This document shows positions 28,140 through 35,731 of a stretch of 43,334 bases of DNA, one piece after another (the stretch's first letter is position 1; each line of letters begins with the position of its first letter). Position numbers and translations under genes: made by a program. The notes under the pieces are model-generated. The model did not search any database. It saw only the letters and a list, made by a program, of their open reading frames with translations, and was not told the origin of the DNA. The DNA comes from Lysobacteraceae bacterium (lineage in GTDB: Bacteria > Pseudomonadota > Gammaproteobacteria > Xanthomonadales > Ahniellaceae), in contig PVBP01000016.1 of NCBI GenBank assembly GCA_002995625.1, positions 1-43,334 on the forward strand. Reading direction: 5' to 3'.

Positions 28140-28922
28140 ATGACATCGTCCATCGCCATCGACCGCGCGGGTCCGGTCGCCTCGCTGGTCCTCGACCGCG
28201 CGGGCGTCCACAACGCCTTCGACGACGCGCTGATCGCGGAACTCACCGCCGCGCTCGCGGCGCTCGACGCCGATCCGGCGGTCCGCGTGGTCGTGTTGAC
28301 CGGCGCCGGAAGCACCTTTTCGGCCGGCGCGGACCTCCACTGGATGCGGCGCATGGCCGCGGCCGACGAGGCCACCAACCGCGAAGACGCGCTCGCGCTG
28401 GCGCGGCTGATGCGGACGCTGAACTTCCTCGGCAAGCCGACGATCGCGCGCGTCAACGGCGCGGCCTACGGCGGCGGGGTCGGCCTCATCGCGTGCTGTG
28501 ATCTCGCGATCGGCGTCGACGCGGCCAGGTTCGCGCTCTCCGAGGTCAAGCTCGGCCTGGTGCCGGCCGTGATCTCGCCCTACGTCGTCGCCGCGATCGG
28601 CGCGCGCCACGCGCGCCGCTACTTCGCGAGCGGCGAGGTCTTCGACGCCGCCGAGGCGCATCGGATCGGCCTCCTGCACCAGATCGTGCCGGCCGACGGG
28701 CTCGACGCCGCGGTCGAGCGCGCGGTGCACTTCCTGCTGAAGGGCGGCCCGATCGCGCAGCGCGAGGCCAAGCGCCTCGCGCTCGCGATGGCCGGCATGA
28801 CCGAGGCCGCGGCCGAGCAGATCGACGCCGAGAACGCCGCGCTGATCGCGCGCCTGCGCGTGTCGCCGGAAGGCCAGGAGGGCATCGGCGCGTTTCTCGA
28901 GAAGCGCGCGGCGCGGTGGTGA
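28140..28922 (+). CDS. liuC: Methylglutaconyl-CoA hydratase / enoyl-CoA hydratase family
   Basis: 260 residues of the crotonase superfamily. In the leucine pathway this enzyme hydrates 3-methylglutaconyl-CoA to HMG-CoA. Seen: the CoA-binding 'TGAGSTFSAGADLHWMRRM', the oxyanion segment 'NGAAYGGGVGLIACCDLAIG' and 'ALSEVKLGLVPAVISPYVVAAIG'. The ending 'SPEGQEGIGAFLEKRAARW' is typical of this branch, as is 'DLHWMRRM'. The position between mccB and mccA fixes the role better than the sequence. The frame is open further upstream, but ATG 28140 with the purine run GAGG at about -12 gives normal length. The upstream gap (27932-28139) is shared with the divergent feo operon. Confidence 0.88.
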   Translation: MTSSIAIDRAGPVASLVLDRAGVHNAFDDALIAELTAALAALDADPAVRVVVLTGAGSTFSAGADLHWMRRMAAADEATNREDALALARLMRTLNFLGKPTIARVNGAAYGGGVGLIACCDLAIGVDAARFALSEVKLGLVPAVISPYVVAAIGARHARRYFASGEVFDAAEAHRIGLLHQIVPADGLDAAVERAVHFLLKGGPIAQREAKRLALAMAGMTEAAAEQIDAENAALIARLRVSPEGQEGIGAFLEKRAARW

Positions 28923-29094
28923 GGCCGCGTGCACCCGCGCCGGGACTCTCCGGTCCGGCATCGCCTCGATGATCACCGTGCCAGCGTGACAACTGTCGAC
29001 GACGGCCTATCCTTTCCGTACCAATGTGCGGATAATGGCCCTGACCGCCGGCGCTTCGACCGGCGCCGCTGCCATGGACCAGGGGACCCTCCGC

Positions 29095-30621
29095 ATGTCC
29101 GACTTCGCCCGAGACCTCATCGCCCGTGACGTCGAGGCCGCGCGCCAGGCGCTCTACGCCGGCCCCCGGCCGGGGATCTTCTGGGTCGACTGGCGAGAGG
29201 CCGACGACGACATCGTCCGCTTCGCGGCAGCCGCGATGGGGCGCTCGGACCTCGCTCCGGAATGGCGCGACGACGGGCTTCACATCGTCTTCGAGGGTCG
29301 TCGCACCCCGGTGCCGCTCGAGCAGAAGCCGGGCGAGCAGGACGTGACGCTGGCGGCGCTCAATCGGGCGATCTCGCCCGGCTACGAAGTGCGCTGGGTC
29401 CGTGCCTCCGAGGGCGGCGACACGCTGGCCTTTCAGGTCCTGCCCAACGGCGATTGGGGAGCGCTCGAAGCCGAGTTCGGCGATGCCGTCGACCGGGCCT
29501 TTGCGAGGCTCGACATCCGGCGGCCGCTGTTTCGCGCCAGCGACGAACCACGCCAGGCCGGAGATGCCCTCGCCGGGATGCTGACGGCGATGGGACTTCC
29601 CGGGCGGCCCGATGCCAGCCTCGTGGCCTCCGCGCGATATCGCCTCGTCCCATCGGCGGATCTCGCCACGGCGTCGGCCGACCCGGAGTCTGTCCCGCTG
29701 TCACGCCCGCTGGCCGGCGACCTGCACGTGACCTGGGAAGGCGTGGACGCGGGACGGGTCCGCGCGATCCGCGAGGCGGACCTGAGGCGCCTCGGCGTCG
29801 GCATCGACAAGCTCGACGAGCGCGCGCTGGCCAACTGTCATCCGCTCTGGCGGGATCTCCAGGACACCGGCGACGGCGGACTGTCGCGTCTCCTCGCGAA
29901 GGATGGCTCCGACATCAGCCATGTCGCGCTCCACAGGTCCTTCTGGAACCACATGGTCAGCGAGGGCTTCCGCTTCGCGGCCGCATTCCCGCGCCGGAAC
30001 CTCGTGCTGATGTGCGATTCGACCTCGGGCGCAATGGTCGCCCTGCTGCGGCTGCTCGCCGAGGCCTTCGATCCGGCCGATCCGGCGACGCTCTCGCGCG
30101 AGGTCTATGCGTGGAACGGCGACGGCTGGAGCCTGCGGCAACCCGCGCCGGGCGAGCGCCGGTTCCAGGAACTGCCCGCGTGGATCGATGCCGAGCGCGG
30201 CGACGTCCAGTCTCAGTACGCGATCGCGCGATTCTTCGACACCGCGACGCTCCATGCCGAGGCGGTCGCCCGCTACCAGCGCATCGCCGAGCAGGTCAAG
30301 GCGAGGCCGGTCGACTCGAAGAACATGTACGAGAACGGCTCGGCGGCGATCTGCAACCTGGCCGACAAGTACGAGCACGGCCTCGGCGTCGCACAGGACC
30401 TCAGGCAGGCGCGGTTCTGGTACATGCGTTCGGCGGCGATGGGCAACGCGGTCGCGCAGTACAGCCTCGGCATGATGTACGCCGAGGGGCGCGGCGTGCC
30501 GGTCGACGCCGAGCTCGCGGCCACGTGGCTCACCCAATCGGCGCAGCAGGGATATCGCGCGGCGCACGAGGCACTGCTCGGGCTGCAGGGCCTGCGGGTC
30601 GGTTCCCGCGCCTCGTCCTGA
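29095..30621 (+). CDS. DUF1444-like protein with C-terminal Sel1 repeats
   Basis: 508 residues from ATG 29095, preceded by AGGGGA at 29081-29086; the frame is open to GTG 29026, and ATG 29074 is an alternative. Residues 1-200 are helical and acidic and not recognised (FWVDWREADDDIVRFAAAAMG, VPLEQKPGEQDVTLAALNRAIS). Residues about 209-344 resemble the DUF1444 (YtpQ) fold: 'DLHVTWEGVDAGRVRAIREADLRRLGVGIDKLDERALANCHPLWRDL... RNLVLMCDSTSGAMVALLRLL'. Residues about 408-500 hold two Sel1-like repeats (NLADKYEHGLGVAQDLRQAR and SLGMMYAEGRGVPVDAELAATWL), each about 36 residues, which usually bind other proteins. No signal peptide or membrane segment is seen. A GATAAT at 29031-29036 could be a -10. The gene stands alone between liuC and mccA; its function is unknown. 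Confidence 0.85.
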   Translation: MSDFARDLIARDVEAARQALYAGPRPGIFWVDWREADDDIVRFAAAAMGRSDLAPEWRDDGLHIVFEGRRTPVPLEQKPGEQDVTLAALNRAISPGYEVRWVRASEGGDTLAFQVLPNGDWGALEAEFGDAVDRAFARLDIRRPLFRASDEPRQAGDALAGMLTAMGLPGRPDASLVASARYRLVPSADLATASADPESVPLSRPLAGDLHVTWEGVDAGRVRAIREADLRRLGVGIDKLDERALANCHPLWRDLQDTGDGGLSRLLAKDGSDISHVALHRSFWNHMVSEGFRFAAAFPRRNLVLMCDSTSGAMVALLRLLAEAFDPADPATLSREVYAWNGDGWSLRQPAPGERRFQELPAWIDAERGDVQSQYAIARFFDTATLHAEAVARYQRIAEQVKARPVDSKNMYENGSAAICNLADKYEHGLGVAQDLRQARFWYMRSAAMGNAVAQYSLGMMYAEGRGVPVDAELAATWLTQSAQQGYRAAHEALLGLQGLRVGSRASS

Positions 30622-30894
30622 CGACGCGCATGTCGTGGCCCGGCGCAAGCCTTCCGTCGCGCTCGACCTTCGACACCGTGATCGGCTGACCGGTCGCGAT
30701 CTTCGCCGGCATCGGCAGCTTGGTCAGTGCCTTGCGAAACGTGCTGCCGCACGCGGTGATCCTGGCGACCCCGCACCTTGCCGCGCGTTCGGTCGCGCAA
30801 GCGGAGTTCGAGATCGTCCCCGCGCGCTGCCGTCGATCATGGCCGGGGTGTCCAGCGCGTCGGCGTTCACGCTGGTCGCGTCGAAGGGCTTGTC
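30617..30894 (-). pseudogene. Decayed gene spread over three minus-strand frames
   Basis: Three consecutive pieces read like one protein but need two frame changes. Frame 1: about 30894-30823 gives DKPFDATSVNADALDTPAMID. Frame 2: about 30821-30762 gives DDLELRLRDRTRGKV. Frame 3: about 30757-30630 gives ARITACGSTFRKALTKLPMP, then AKIATGQPITVSKVERDGRL, then APGHDMRVV. All three have the high GC3 of real genes here, more so than the alternative frames. The start is not visible. Either a gene has decayed or two single-base errors are present in the sequence. The family was not recognised. It partly overlaps the plus-strand ORF beginning at 30839. Confidence 0.45.
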
Positions 30895-31288
30895 CCGGCG
30901 CCTCGAGTGTACGCGCCGCCGGTTCCTCGCGGCGCTGGTGCCGATGGTCCGGTGGCAGGTCGCGAGCCTCGGCTGCCTCCTCTGGTCGTTCGGCTGGAGG
31001 GACGATCGGCTGGGCTCGCTGCCCGAGGACGCCGCGCGAGGCTTCCGGTTCGCGCAATGCGTGACGGCCGGGCTCGCGACGACGATCTCGCTTGCGATCG
31101 CCGGCGTGCTGGCGTGGCTCTTCCATCGACTGACCCGTCCGGCGGTGCGCGCCGAGTTCCGGTCGCCGATGCAGCGCTGGCGCCGCCGGCCAGCGCCACG
31201 CCGTTCAGGCCCGATCGCACCGCATCAACCGCGGCGGTGCCGCGGCCGGGTTGAGCGGCTTTCCGAGCTGCAGGCCGCCTCGTCCTAG
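30839..31288 (+). CDS. Possible small membrane protein
   Basis: 149 codons from ATG 30839. Two hydrophobic stretches are seen: 'FLAALVPMVRWQVASLGCLLWSFGW' and 'AQCVTAGLATTISLAIAGVLAWLFHRL'. The part from about 30915 to 31170 has strong GC3, as expected of coding sequence; the first 25 codons lie over the decayed minus-strand gene and the last 35 are Arg/Pro rich, so the true limits are uncertain. No family is recognised. It may be a truncated remnant. It ends 33 nt before mccA. Confidence 0.4.
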   Translation: MAGVSSASAFTLVASKGLSRRLECTRRRFLAALVPMVRWQVASLGCLLWSFGWRDDRLGSLPEDAARGFRFAQCVTAGLATTISLAIAGVLAWLFHRLTRPAVRAEFRSPMQRWRRRPAPRRSGPIAPHQPRRCRGRVERLSELQAASS

Positions 31289-31291
31289 AAT
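31286..31291 (+). promoter_or_regulatory. Candidate -10 element upstream of mccA
   Basis: TAGAAT (5 of 6 bases of TATAAT) lies 31 bp before the mccA ATG. The best -35 candidates (TTCCGA at 31261, TTGAGC at 31251) are badly spaced, so this is only a partial promoter. It is listed because AT-rich hexamers are rare here. Confidence 0.25.
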
Positions 31292-31321
31292 CGAGGGCTC
31301 CCCACGCCCGCGGCCGTGCCG

Positions 31322-33322
31322 ATGTTCGACCAGATCCTGATCGCCAACCGCGGCGAGATCGCGTGCCGCGTGATCCGAACCTGCCGGCGCCTCGGCGTCC
31401 GGACGGTCGCGGTGTACTCCGAGGCCGACCGCGACGCGCTGCACGTCCGGCTGGCCGACGAGGCCCACCCGATCGGCGGACCGCGGCCGGCGGAGTCGTA
31501 CCTCCGGGGCGACGCGATCCTCGAGGTCGCGCGCCGCACCGGCGCGCAGGCGATCCACCCGGGCTACGGATTCCTGTCGGAGAACGCCGACTTCGCCGAG
31601 GCCTGCGAGGCCGCCGGCATCGCCTTCATCGGCCCGCGCGCGGCCTCGATGCGGAAGATGGGCTCGAAGGCCGGCGCCAAGCTGCTGATGGCCGGCCACG
31701 GCGTGCCGGTGGTGCCGGGCTACACCGGCGAGGATCAGGACCCGCTGCTCCTCGCGCGCGAGGCCGAGCGCATCGGCTTCCCGCTGATGATCAAGGCCGC
31801 GCACGGCGGCGGCGGCAAGGGCATGCGGATCGTGCGCGAGGCGGGCGAGTTCGCGGCGAACCTCGAGAGCTGCCGGCGCGAGGCGCGCAACGCCTTCGGC
31901 CGCGACCGGGTGATGCTGGAGCGCTACATCGAGCGCCCGCGCCACATCGAGTTCCAGATCTTCGGCGACGCGCACGGCCAGGTCATCCACCTGGGGGAGC
32001 GCGAGTGCTCGGCGCAGCGCCGCTACCAGAAGATCCTCGAGGAGACGCCCTCGCCGTTCCTGACGCCCGAGCGCCGCGCGGCGATGGGCGCGGCCGCGGT
32101 CGCGGCCGGGCGCGCGCTCGACTACGTCAACGCCGGCACCGTCGAGTTCATCGTCGGCGAGCGCGGCGACTTCTATTTCATGGAGATCAACACGCGGCTC
32201 CAGGTCGAGCACCCGGTCACCGAGATGGTCACCGGGCTCGACCTGGTCGAGTGGCAGCTGCGCGTTGCGTGCGGCGAGCGCCTGCCGCTCCCGCCGGACG
32301 CGATCACGCACCGCGGCCACGCGATCGAGGTGCGGCTCTACGCCGAGGACCCCGAGCAGGGCTTCCTGCCGGGCAGCGGCCGGCTCACGCGGCTGGCGCT
32401 GCCGGCCGAGTCCCCCCACGTGCGGATCGACGCCGGCGTGGTCGAGGGCGACGCGGTGACGATCTTCTACGACCCGATGATCGCAAAGCTCATCGTCCAC
32501 GACGCCGACCGCCCGCGCGCGCTCGCGCGGCTCGCCGAGGCGCTGGCCGACACCGCGATCGAGGGCCCGAAGCACAACGTCGAGTTCCTCGAGCGTCTCA
32601 TCCGCCACCCGACCGTCGTCGACGGCACGATCGACACCGGCTACCTCGACCGCCACCTCGACGAGGTGCTGCCGAAGGCCGGCGCGCCCGATCCGCTCGC
32701 GATCGCGGCCGCCGCGGCCGCGGCGCTGCTCGTGGACGAGGCCGAGGCGCTGGCGCTCGCCGCGACCGGCACGGATCCGCATTCGCCGTGGGCGCGCGCC
32801 GACGGCTGGCGGCTCGGCCACCGCGGCGCGCGGCTCGAGTGCTTCGAGGCACGCGGCACGCGCATCGAGGTGCGCGCGAGCGGTCACGCCGGCGACTACG
32901 CGCTGGCGTGGGACGATCACGCGATGCGCGTCGAATCGGCGCGGATCGAGGACGGCTGGCTCGGCGCGCGCTTCGACGGCGTCGCGCGGAGACTGCGCGT
33001 CCGCGCCGATGCACGGCAGGTCATCGTCCACGACGGCACGCACCGCACCATCCTCGCGCGCGTGCCGGCCTTCGCGTTCGAAGGCGCCGCGCGCGGCGCC
33101 GGCGATCGGCTGGCCGCGCCGATGCCGGGGCGCATCGTCTCGGTCAGGACCACGGCCGGGCGCGACGTGCGCGAGGGCGAGGAACTCATCGTGATGGAGG
33201 CGATGAAGATGGAACTGTCGCTCAAGGCGCCGCGCGCCGGCCGCGTGCGCGAGGTGCGCGCGGTCGAGGGCGCCTTCGTCGAGGCCGACGCGCTGCTGGT
33301 CCAGCTGGAGCCGGACTCGTGA
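31322..33322 (+). CDS. liuD: Methylcrotonoyl-CoA carboxylase alpha subunit (biotin carboxylase + BCCP)
   Basis: The biotin-bearing half of 3-methylcrotonyl-CoA carboxylase: biotin is carboxylated with ATP and bicarbonate, then passed to the beta subunit. 666 residues from ATG 31322 (GTG 31316 is also in frame). Biotin carboxylase: FDQILIANRGEIACRVIRTC, ATP-grasp 'MIKAAHGGGGKGMRIV', 'FYFMEINTRLQVEHPVTEMV', 'HAIEVRLYAEDPEQGFLPGSG'. A linking BT domain follows, then the carboxyl-carrier domain with biotinyl Lys629 in EAMKMEL. The length fits MCC alpha, longer than AccC, which has no carrier domain. The stop overlaps the start of mvaB as GTGA. Confidence 0.96.
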   Translation: MFDQILIANRGEIACRVIRTCRRLGVRTVAVYSEADRDALHVRLADEAHPIGGPRPAESYLRGDAILEVARRTGAQAIHPGYGFLSENADFAEACEAAGIAFIGPRAASMRKMGSKAGAKLLMAGHGVPVVPGYTGEDQDPLLLAREAERIGFPLMIKAAHGGGGKGMRIVREAGEFAANLESCRREARNAFGRDRVMLERYIERPRHIEFQIFGDAHGQVIHLGERECSAQRRYQKILEETPSPFLTPERRAAMGAAAVAAGRALDYVNAGTVEFIVGERGDFYFMEINTRLQVEHPVTEMVTGLDLVEWQLRVACGERLPLPPDAITHRGHAIEVRLYAEDPEQGFLPGSGRLTRLALPAESPHVRIDAGVVEGDAVTIFYDPMIAKLIVHDADRPRALARLAEALADTAIEGPKHNVEFLERLIRHPTVVDGTIDTGYLDRHLDEVLPKAGAPDPLAIAAAAAAALLVDEAEALALAATGTDPHSPWARADGWRLGHRGARLECFEARGTRIEVRASGHAGDYALAWDDHAMRVESARIEDGWLGARFDGVARRLRVRADARQVIVHDGTHRTILARVPAFAFEGAARGAGDRLAAPMPGRIVSVRTTAGRDVREGEELIVMEAMKMELSLKAPRAGRVREVRAVEGAFVEADALLVQLEPDS

Positions 33323-34251
33323 GCGCACCCTCGCCGGCTGCCGCCGACCGCGTCCGGATCGTCGAGGTCGGCCCGCGCGACGGGCTCCAGAATGAGCCGA
33401 ACCCGATCCCGACCGCGACCAAGATCGCGCTGATCGAGCGGCTCGCGGCGTGTGGCCTGCCGGTCGTCGAGGCCACGAGCTTCGTCTCGCCGAAGTGGGT
33501 CCCGCAGCTCGCCGACGCGGCCGAGGTCTACGCCGGCATCGGAAAGCGCGCCGGCACCGACTATCCGGTGCTGGTGCCGAACGTGCAGGGCTACGAGCGC
33601 GCGCGCGCCTGCGGGGTCGCGTCGATCGCGGTCTTCACCGCCGCGAGCGAGGCCTTCAATCGGAAGAACATCAACGCCTCGATCGACGAGTCGCTGGTCC
33701 GGATCCGCGACGTGACCGAGCGCGCCCGCGCCGACGGCGTGCCGGTGCGCGGCTACGTCTCGACCGTGCTCGGCTGCCCGTACCAGGGCGAGGTGCCGGT
33801 GACCGACGTCGTGCGCGTCGCGCGCGCGCTGGTCGGGCTCGGCTGCCACGAGATCTCGCTCGGCGACACGATCGGCGTCGGCACGCCGCGCCGGGCGCGC
33901 GCGATGCTGCGCGCGGTCGCAGCCGAAGTGCCGGTCGAGCGGCTCGCGGTCCACTTCCACGACACCCGCGGCCAGGCGCTCGCGAACGTCCATGCCTCGC
34001 TCGAGGAAGGCGTGCGCGTGGTCGATGCCTCGGTCGCGGGGCTCGGCGGCTGCCCGTACGCGAAGGGCGCGACCGGCAATGTCGCGACCGAGGACGTCGT
34101 CTACCTGCTCGACGGGCTCGGCATCGCCACCGGCGTCGATCTCGACGCGCTGATCGAGGTCGGCCGCTGGATCAGCGCCGAGCTCGGCCGGCCCAACGGC
34201 TCGAAGGTCGGCCGCGCCGGCAACTGGCCGCCGAAGGACGTCGCCTCGTGA
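33319..34251 (+). CDS. mvaB: Hydroxymethylglutaryl-CoA lyase
   Basis: Cleaves HMG-CoA to acetyl-CoA and acetoacetate, the last step of leucine breakdown. 310 residues, TIM-barrel HMGL-like. Seen: RIVEVGPRDGLQNEPNPIPT with the metal-binding Asp, 'TSFVSPKWVPQLADA', 'SLGDTIGVGTP', 'VHFHDTRGQALAN' (metal-binding His residues), and the signature loop GLGGCPYAKGATGNVATED around residue 244 with the active-site Cys. GTG 33319 overlaps the mccA stop (GTGA), so translation is likely coupled. It in turn overlaps the TraB gene the same way. Also called liuE in pseudomonad naming. Confidence 0.96.
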   Translation: MSAPSPAAADRVRIVEVGPRDGLQNEPNPIPTATKIALIERLAACGLPVVEATSFVSPKWVPQLADAAEVYAGIGKRAGTDYPVLVPNVQGYERARACGVASIAVFTAASEAFNRKNINASIDESLVRIRDVTERARADGVPVRGYVSTVLGCPYQGEVPVTDVVRVARALVGLGCHEISLGDTIGVGTPRRARAMLRAVAAEVPVERLAVHFHDTRGQALANVHASLEEGVRVVDASVAGLGGCPYAKGATGNVATEDVVYLLDGLGIATGVDLDALIEVGRWISAELGRPNGSKVGRAGNWPPKDVAS

Positions 34252-35477
34252 ACGACGCCAGCGACGCCGGCGCCGCGCCGGCGATCCCGGCCTCCGAGCC
34301 GATCCGACGCATCCATCGCGACGGCACCGAGTTCGTGCTGCTCGGCACCGCGCACGTGTCGAAGGCGAGCGTCGCCGCGGTCGAGCGCCTGGTCGCCGCC
34401 GAGACCTTCGATGCGGTCGCGGTCGAGCTCTGCCCGCACCGCGCCGACGTGATCCGGCGGCCCGACGCGGTGCAGTCGATGGACCTCTTCCGCGTGATCC
34501 GCGAGGGTCGCGCCGCGGTCGTCGCCGCGGGCCTCGCGCTCGGCGCCTACCAGCGCCGGATCGCGCGGCAGTTCGGCATCGAGCCCGGCGCCGAGATGAA
34601 GGCCGCGCTCGGCGCCGCCGAGGCGCACGGCATCCCGGCCTGGCTGATCGACCGCGACGTCGGCGTCACGCTGCGCCGCACGCGCGCCGCGGTGAGCTTC
34701 TGGGAACGGGCGAAGATCACCGGCGGCCTCGTCGCGAGCCTGATCGACGACGCCGAGATCGAGGAAGCGGACGTCGAGCGGCTCAAGCAGGGCGACATCC
34801 TCGAGAGCGCCTTCACCGAGTTCGCGAAGTCCTCGCCGCCGCTCTACGAGGCGCTGATCGCCGAGCGCGACCGCTACATGGCCGCGAGGCTGCGCGAGGA
34901 GGCGGCGCGCTCGCGCCCGCGGCGCGTGCTCGCGGTCGTCGGCGCGGGGCACCTCGACGGCCTCGCCAGGGCTCTCGCCGAGGAGACGCGCGCGCCGGCC
35001 GAGGTGCTGGCTCCGATCACGGCAGAGCCGCCGGCGTCGAACTTCGGCACGTACTTCACGATCGCGGTGTTCCTGTTCGTGTTCGGTGGCTTCGCGTGGG
35101 GCTTCGCGCAGGGCGCGCACGTCGGCCTCGGCATGGTCGGCATCTGGGTGCTCGGGACCGGAACCGGAGGCGCGCTCGGCGCGCTCGCGGCCGGCGCGCA
35201 CCCGCTCAGCATCGCCGCGGCCTTCGTCGCCTCGCCGCTGACGACGCTGCATCCGGCGCTGGCCTCGGGCATGGCCAGCGCCGCGGTCGAGCTCTGGGCG
35301 CGCAAGCCGACGGTCGGGGACTTCGAGCGTCTCAAGGACGACGTCGGCACGCTGCGCGGCTGGTGGCGCAACCGCGTCGCTCGCACCTTCGTCGTGTTCT
35401 TCCTGACCAGCCTCGGCACCGCGATCGGCGTCTGGGTCGCCGGCTTCCGGATGGCGGCGACGATGGCGACCGGGTGA
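34248..35477 (+). CDS. TraB/PrgY-family membrane protein
   Basis: 409 residues. The N-terminal half is the TraB domain (related to GumN/Tiki): FVLLGTAHVSKASVAAVERL, 'DAVAVELCPHRADVI', 'IPAWLIDRDVGVTLRRTRAAVSFW', and 'RVLAVVGAGHLDGLARALAEET'. The conserved Gly-Thr-x-His-x-Ser and Gly-x-Gly-His motifs are present. The C-terminal half has about four membrane segments (TYFTIAVFLFVFGGFAWGF, 'GMVGIWVLGTGTGGALGAL', 'LSIAAAFVASPLTTLHPALA', 'TFVVFFLTSLGTAIGVWVAG'). Enterococcal TraB/PrgY lowers secretion of mating pheromone; most bacterial members have no known role, and related Tiki proteins are metalloproteases. GTG 34248 overlaps the mvaB stop (GTGA), so a stress or metabolic link with the pathway is possible. 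Confidence 0.9.
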   Translation: MNDASDAGAAPAIPASEPIRRIHRDGTEFVLLGTAHVSKASVAAVERLVAAETFDAVAVELCPHRADVIRRPDAVQSMDLFRVIREGRAAVVAAGLALGAYQRRIARQFGIEPGAEMKAALGAAEAHGIPAWLIDRDVGVTLRRTRAAVSFWERAKITGGLVASLIDDAEIEEADVERLKQGDILESAFTEFAKSSPPLYEALIAERDRYMAARLREEAARSRPRRVLAVVGAGHLDGLARALAEETRAPAEVLAPITAEPPASNFGTYFTIAVFLFVFGGFAWGFAQGAHVGLGMVGIWVLGTGTGGALGALAAGAHPLSIAAAFVASPLTTLHPALASGMASAAVELWARKPTVGDFERLKDDVGTLRGWWRNRVARTFVVFFLTSLGTAIGVWVAGFRMAATMATG

Positions 35478-35731
35478 CCGCCGCCCCGGATCCGGCGCGG
35501 ATCGCCGACGCGATCGACGCGCTGCTCGGCGAGAGACGCGCCGACGCGTCGATCTGCCCGTCCGAAGTCGCGCGACGGCTGTCGCCCGACGACTGACGCG
35601 CGCTGATGCCGCTCGTGCGCGACGTCGCGTTCGCGATGGCACGCGCCGGGCGGATCCGGATCACCCGGCGCGGCGTCGCGATCGATCCGGATCGCCCCGT
35701 GCGCGGGCCGATTCGGCTGGCGAGGCGCTGA
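35474..35731 (+). pseudogene. DUF3253 gene interrupted by an in-frame TGA
   Basis: From GTG 35474 (overlapping the TraB stop as GTGA) the frame reads TAAPDPARIADAIDALLGER, then 'ADASICPSEVARRLSPDD', meets TGA at 35594-35596, and continues in the same frame 'RALMPLVRDVAFAMARAGRI' then 'RITRRGVAIDPDRPVRGPIRLARR' to TGA 35729-35731, 86 codons in all. The DUF3253 family has SICPSEVAR...W RxLMP, so the stop replaces the conserved Trp (TGG to TGA, one base). The parts on either side keep the family pattern, so the break is recent or a base error. DUF3253 proteins are small winged-helix-like proteins of unknown role. Confidence 0.8.

Noticed and set aside
25657-28143. Plus-strand frame of over 800 codons opposite the feo island
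   Set aside because: The residues are Arg/Gln/Asp-rich shadow sequence; the minus strand has FeoA, FeoB and a small Cys protein with clear motifs.
28981-29036. TGACAACTGTCGA and GATAAT upstream of the DUF1444-Sel1 gene as an operator and promoter
   Set aside because: The partial palindrome is short and not matched to a known regulator, and no -35 is correctly spaced for GATAAT; it is mentioned only as a weak -10.
35594-35596. Selenocysteine or recoded TGA in the DUF3253 gene
   Set aside because: The family has Trp, not Cys, at this position, and no nearby selenocysteine hairpin was seen, so a nonsense mutation or base error is simpler.
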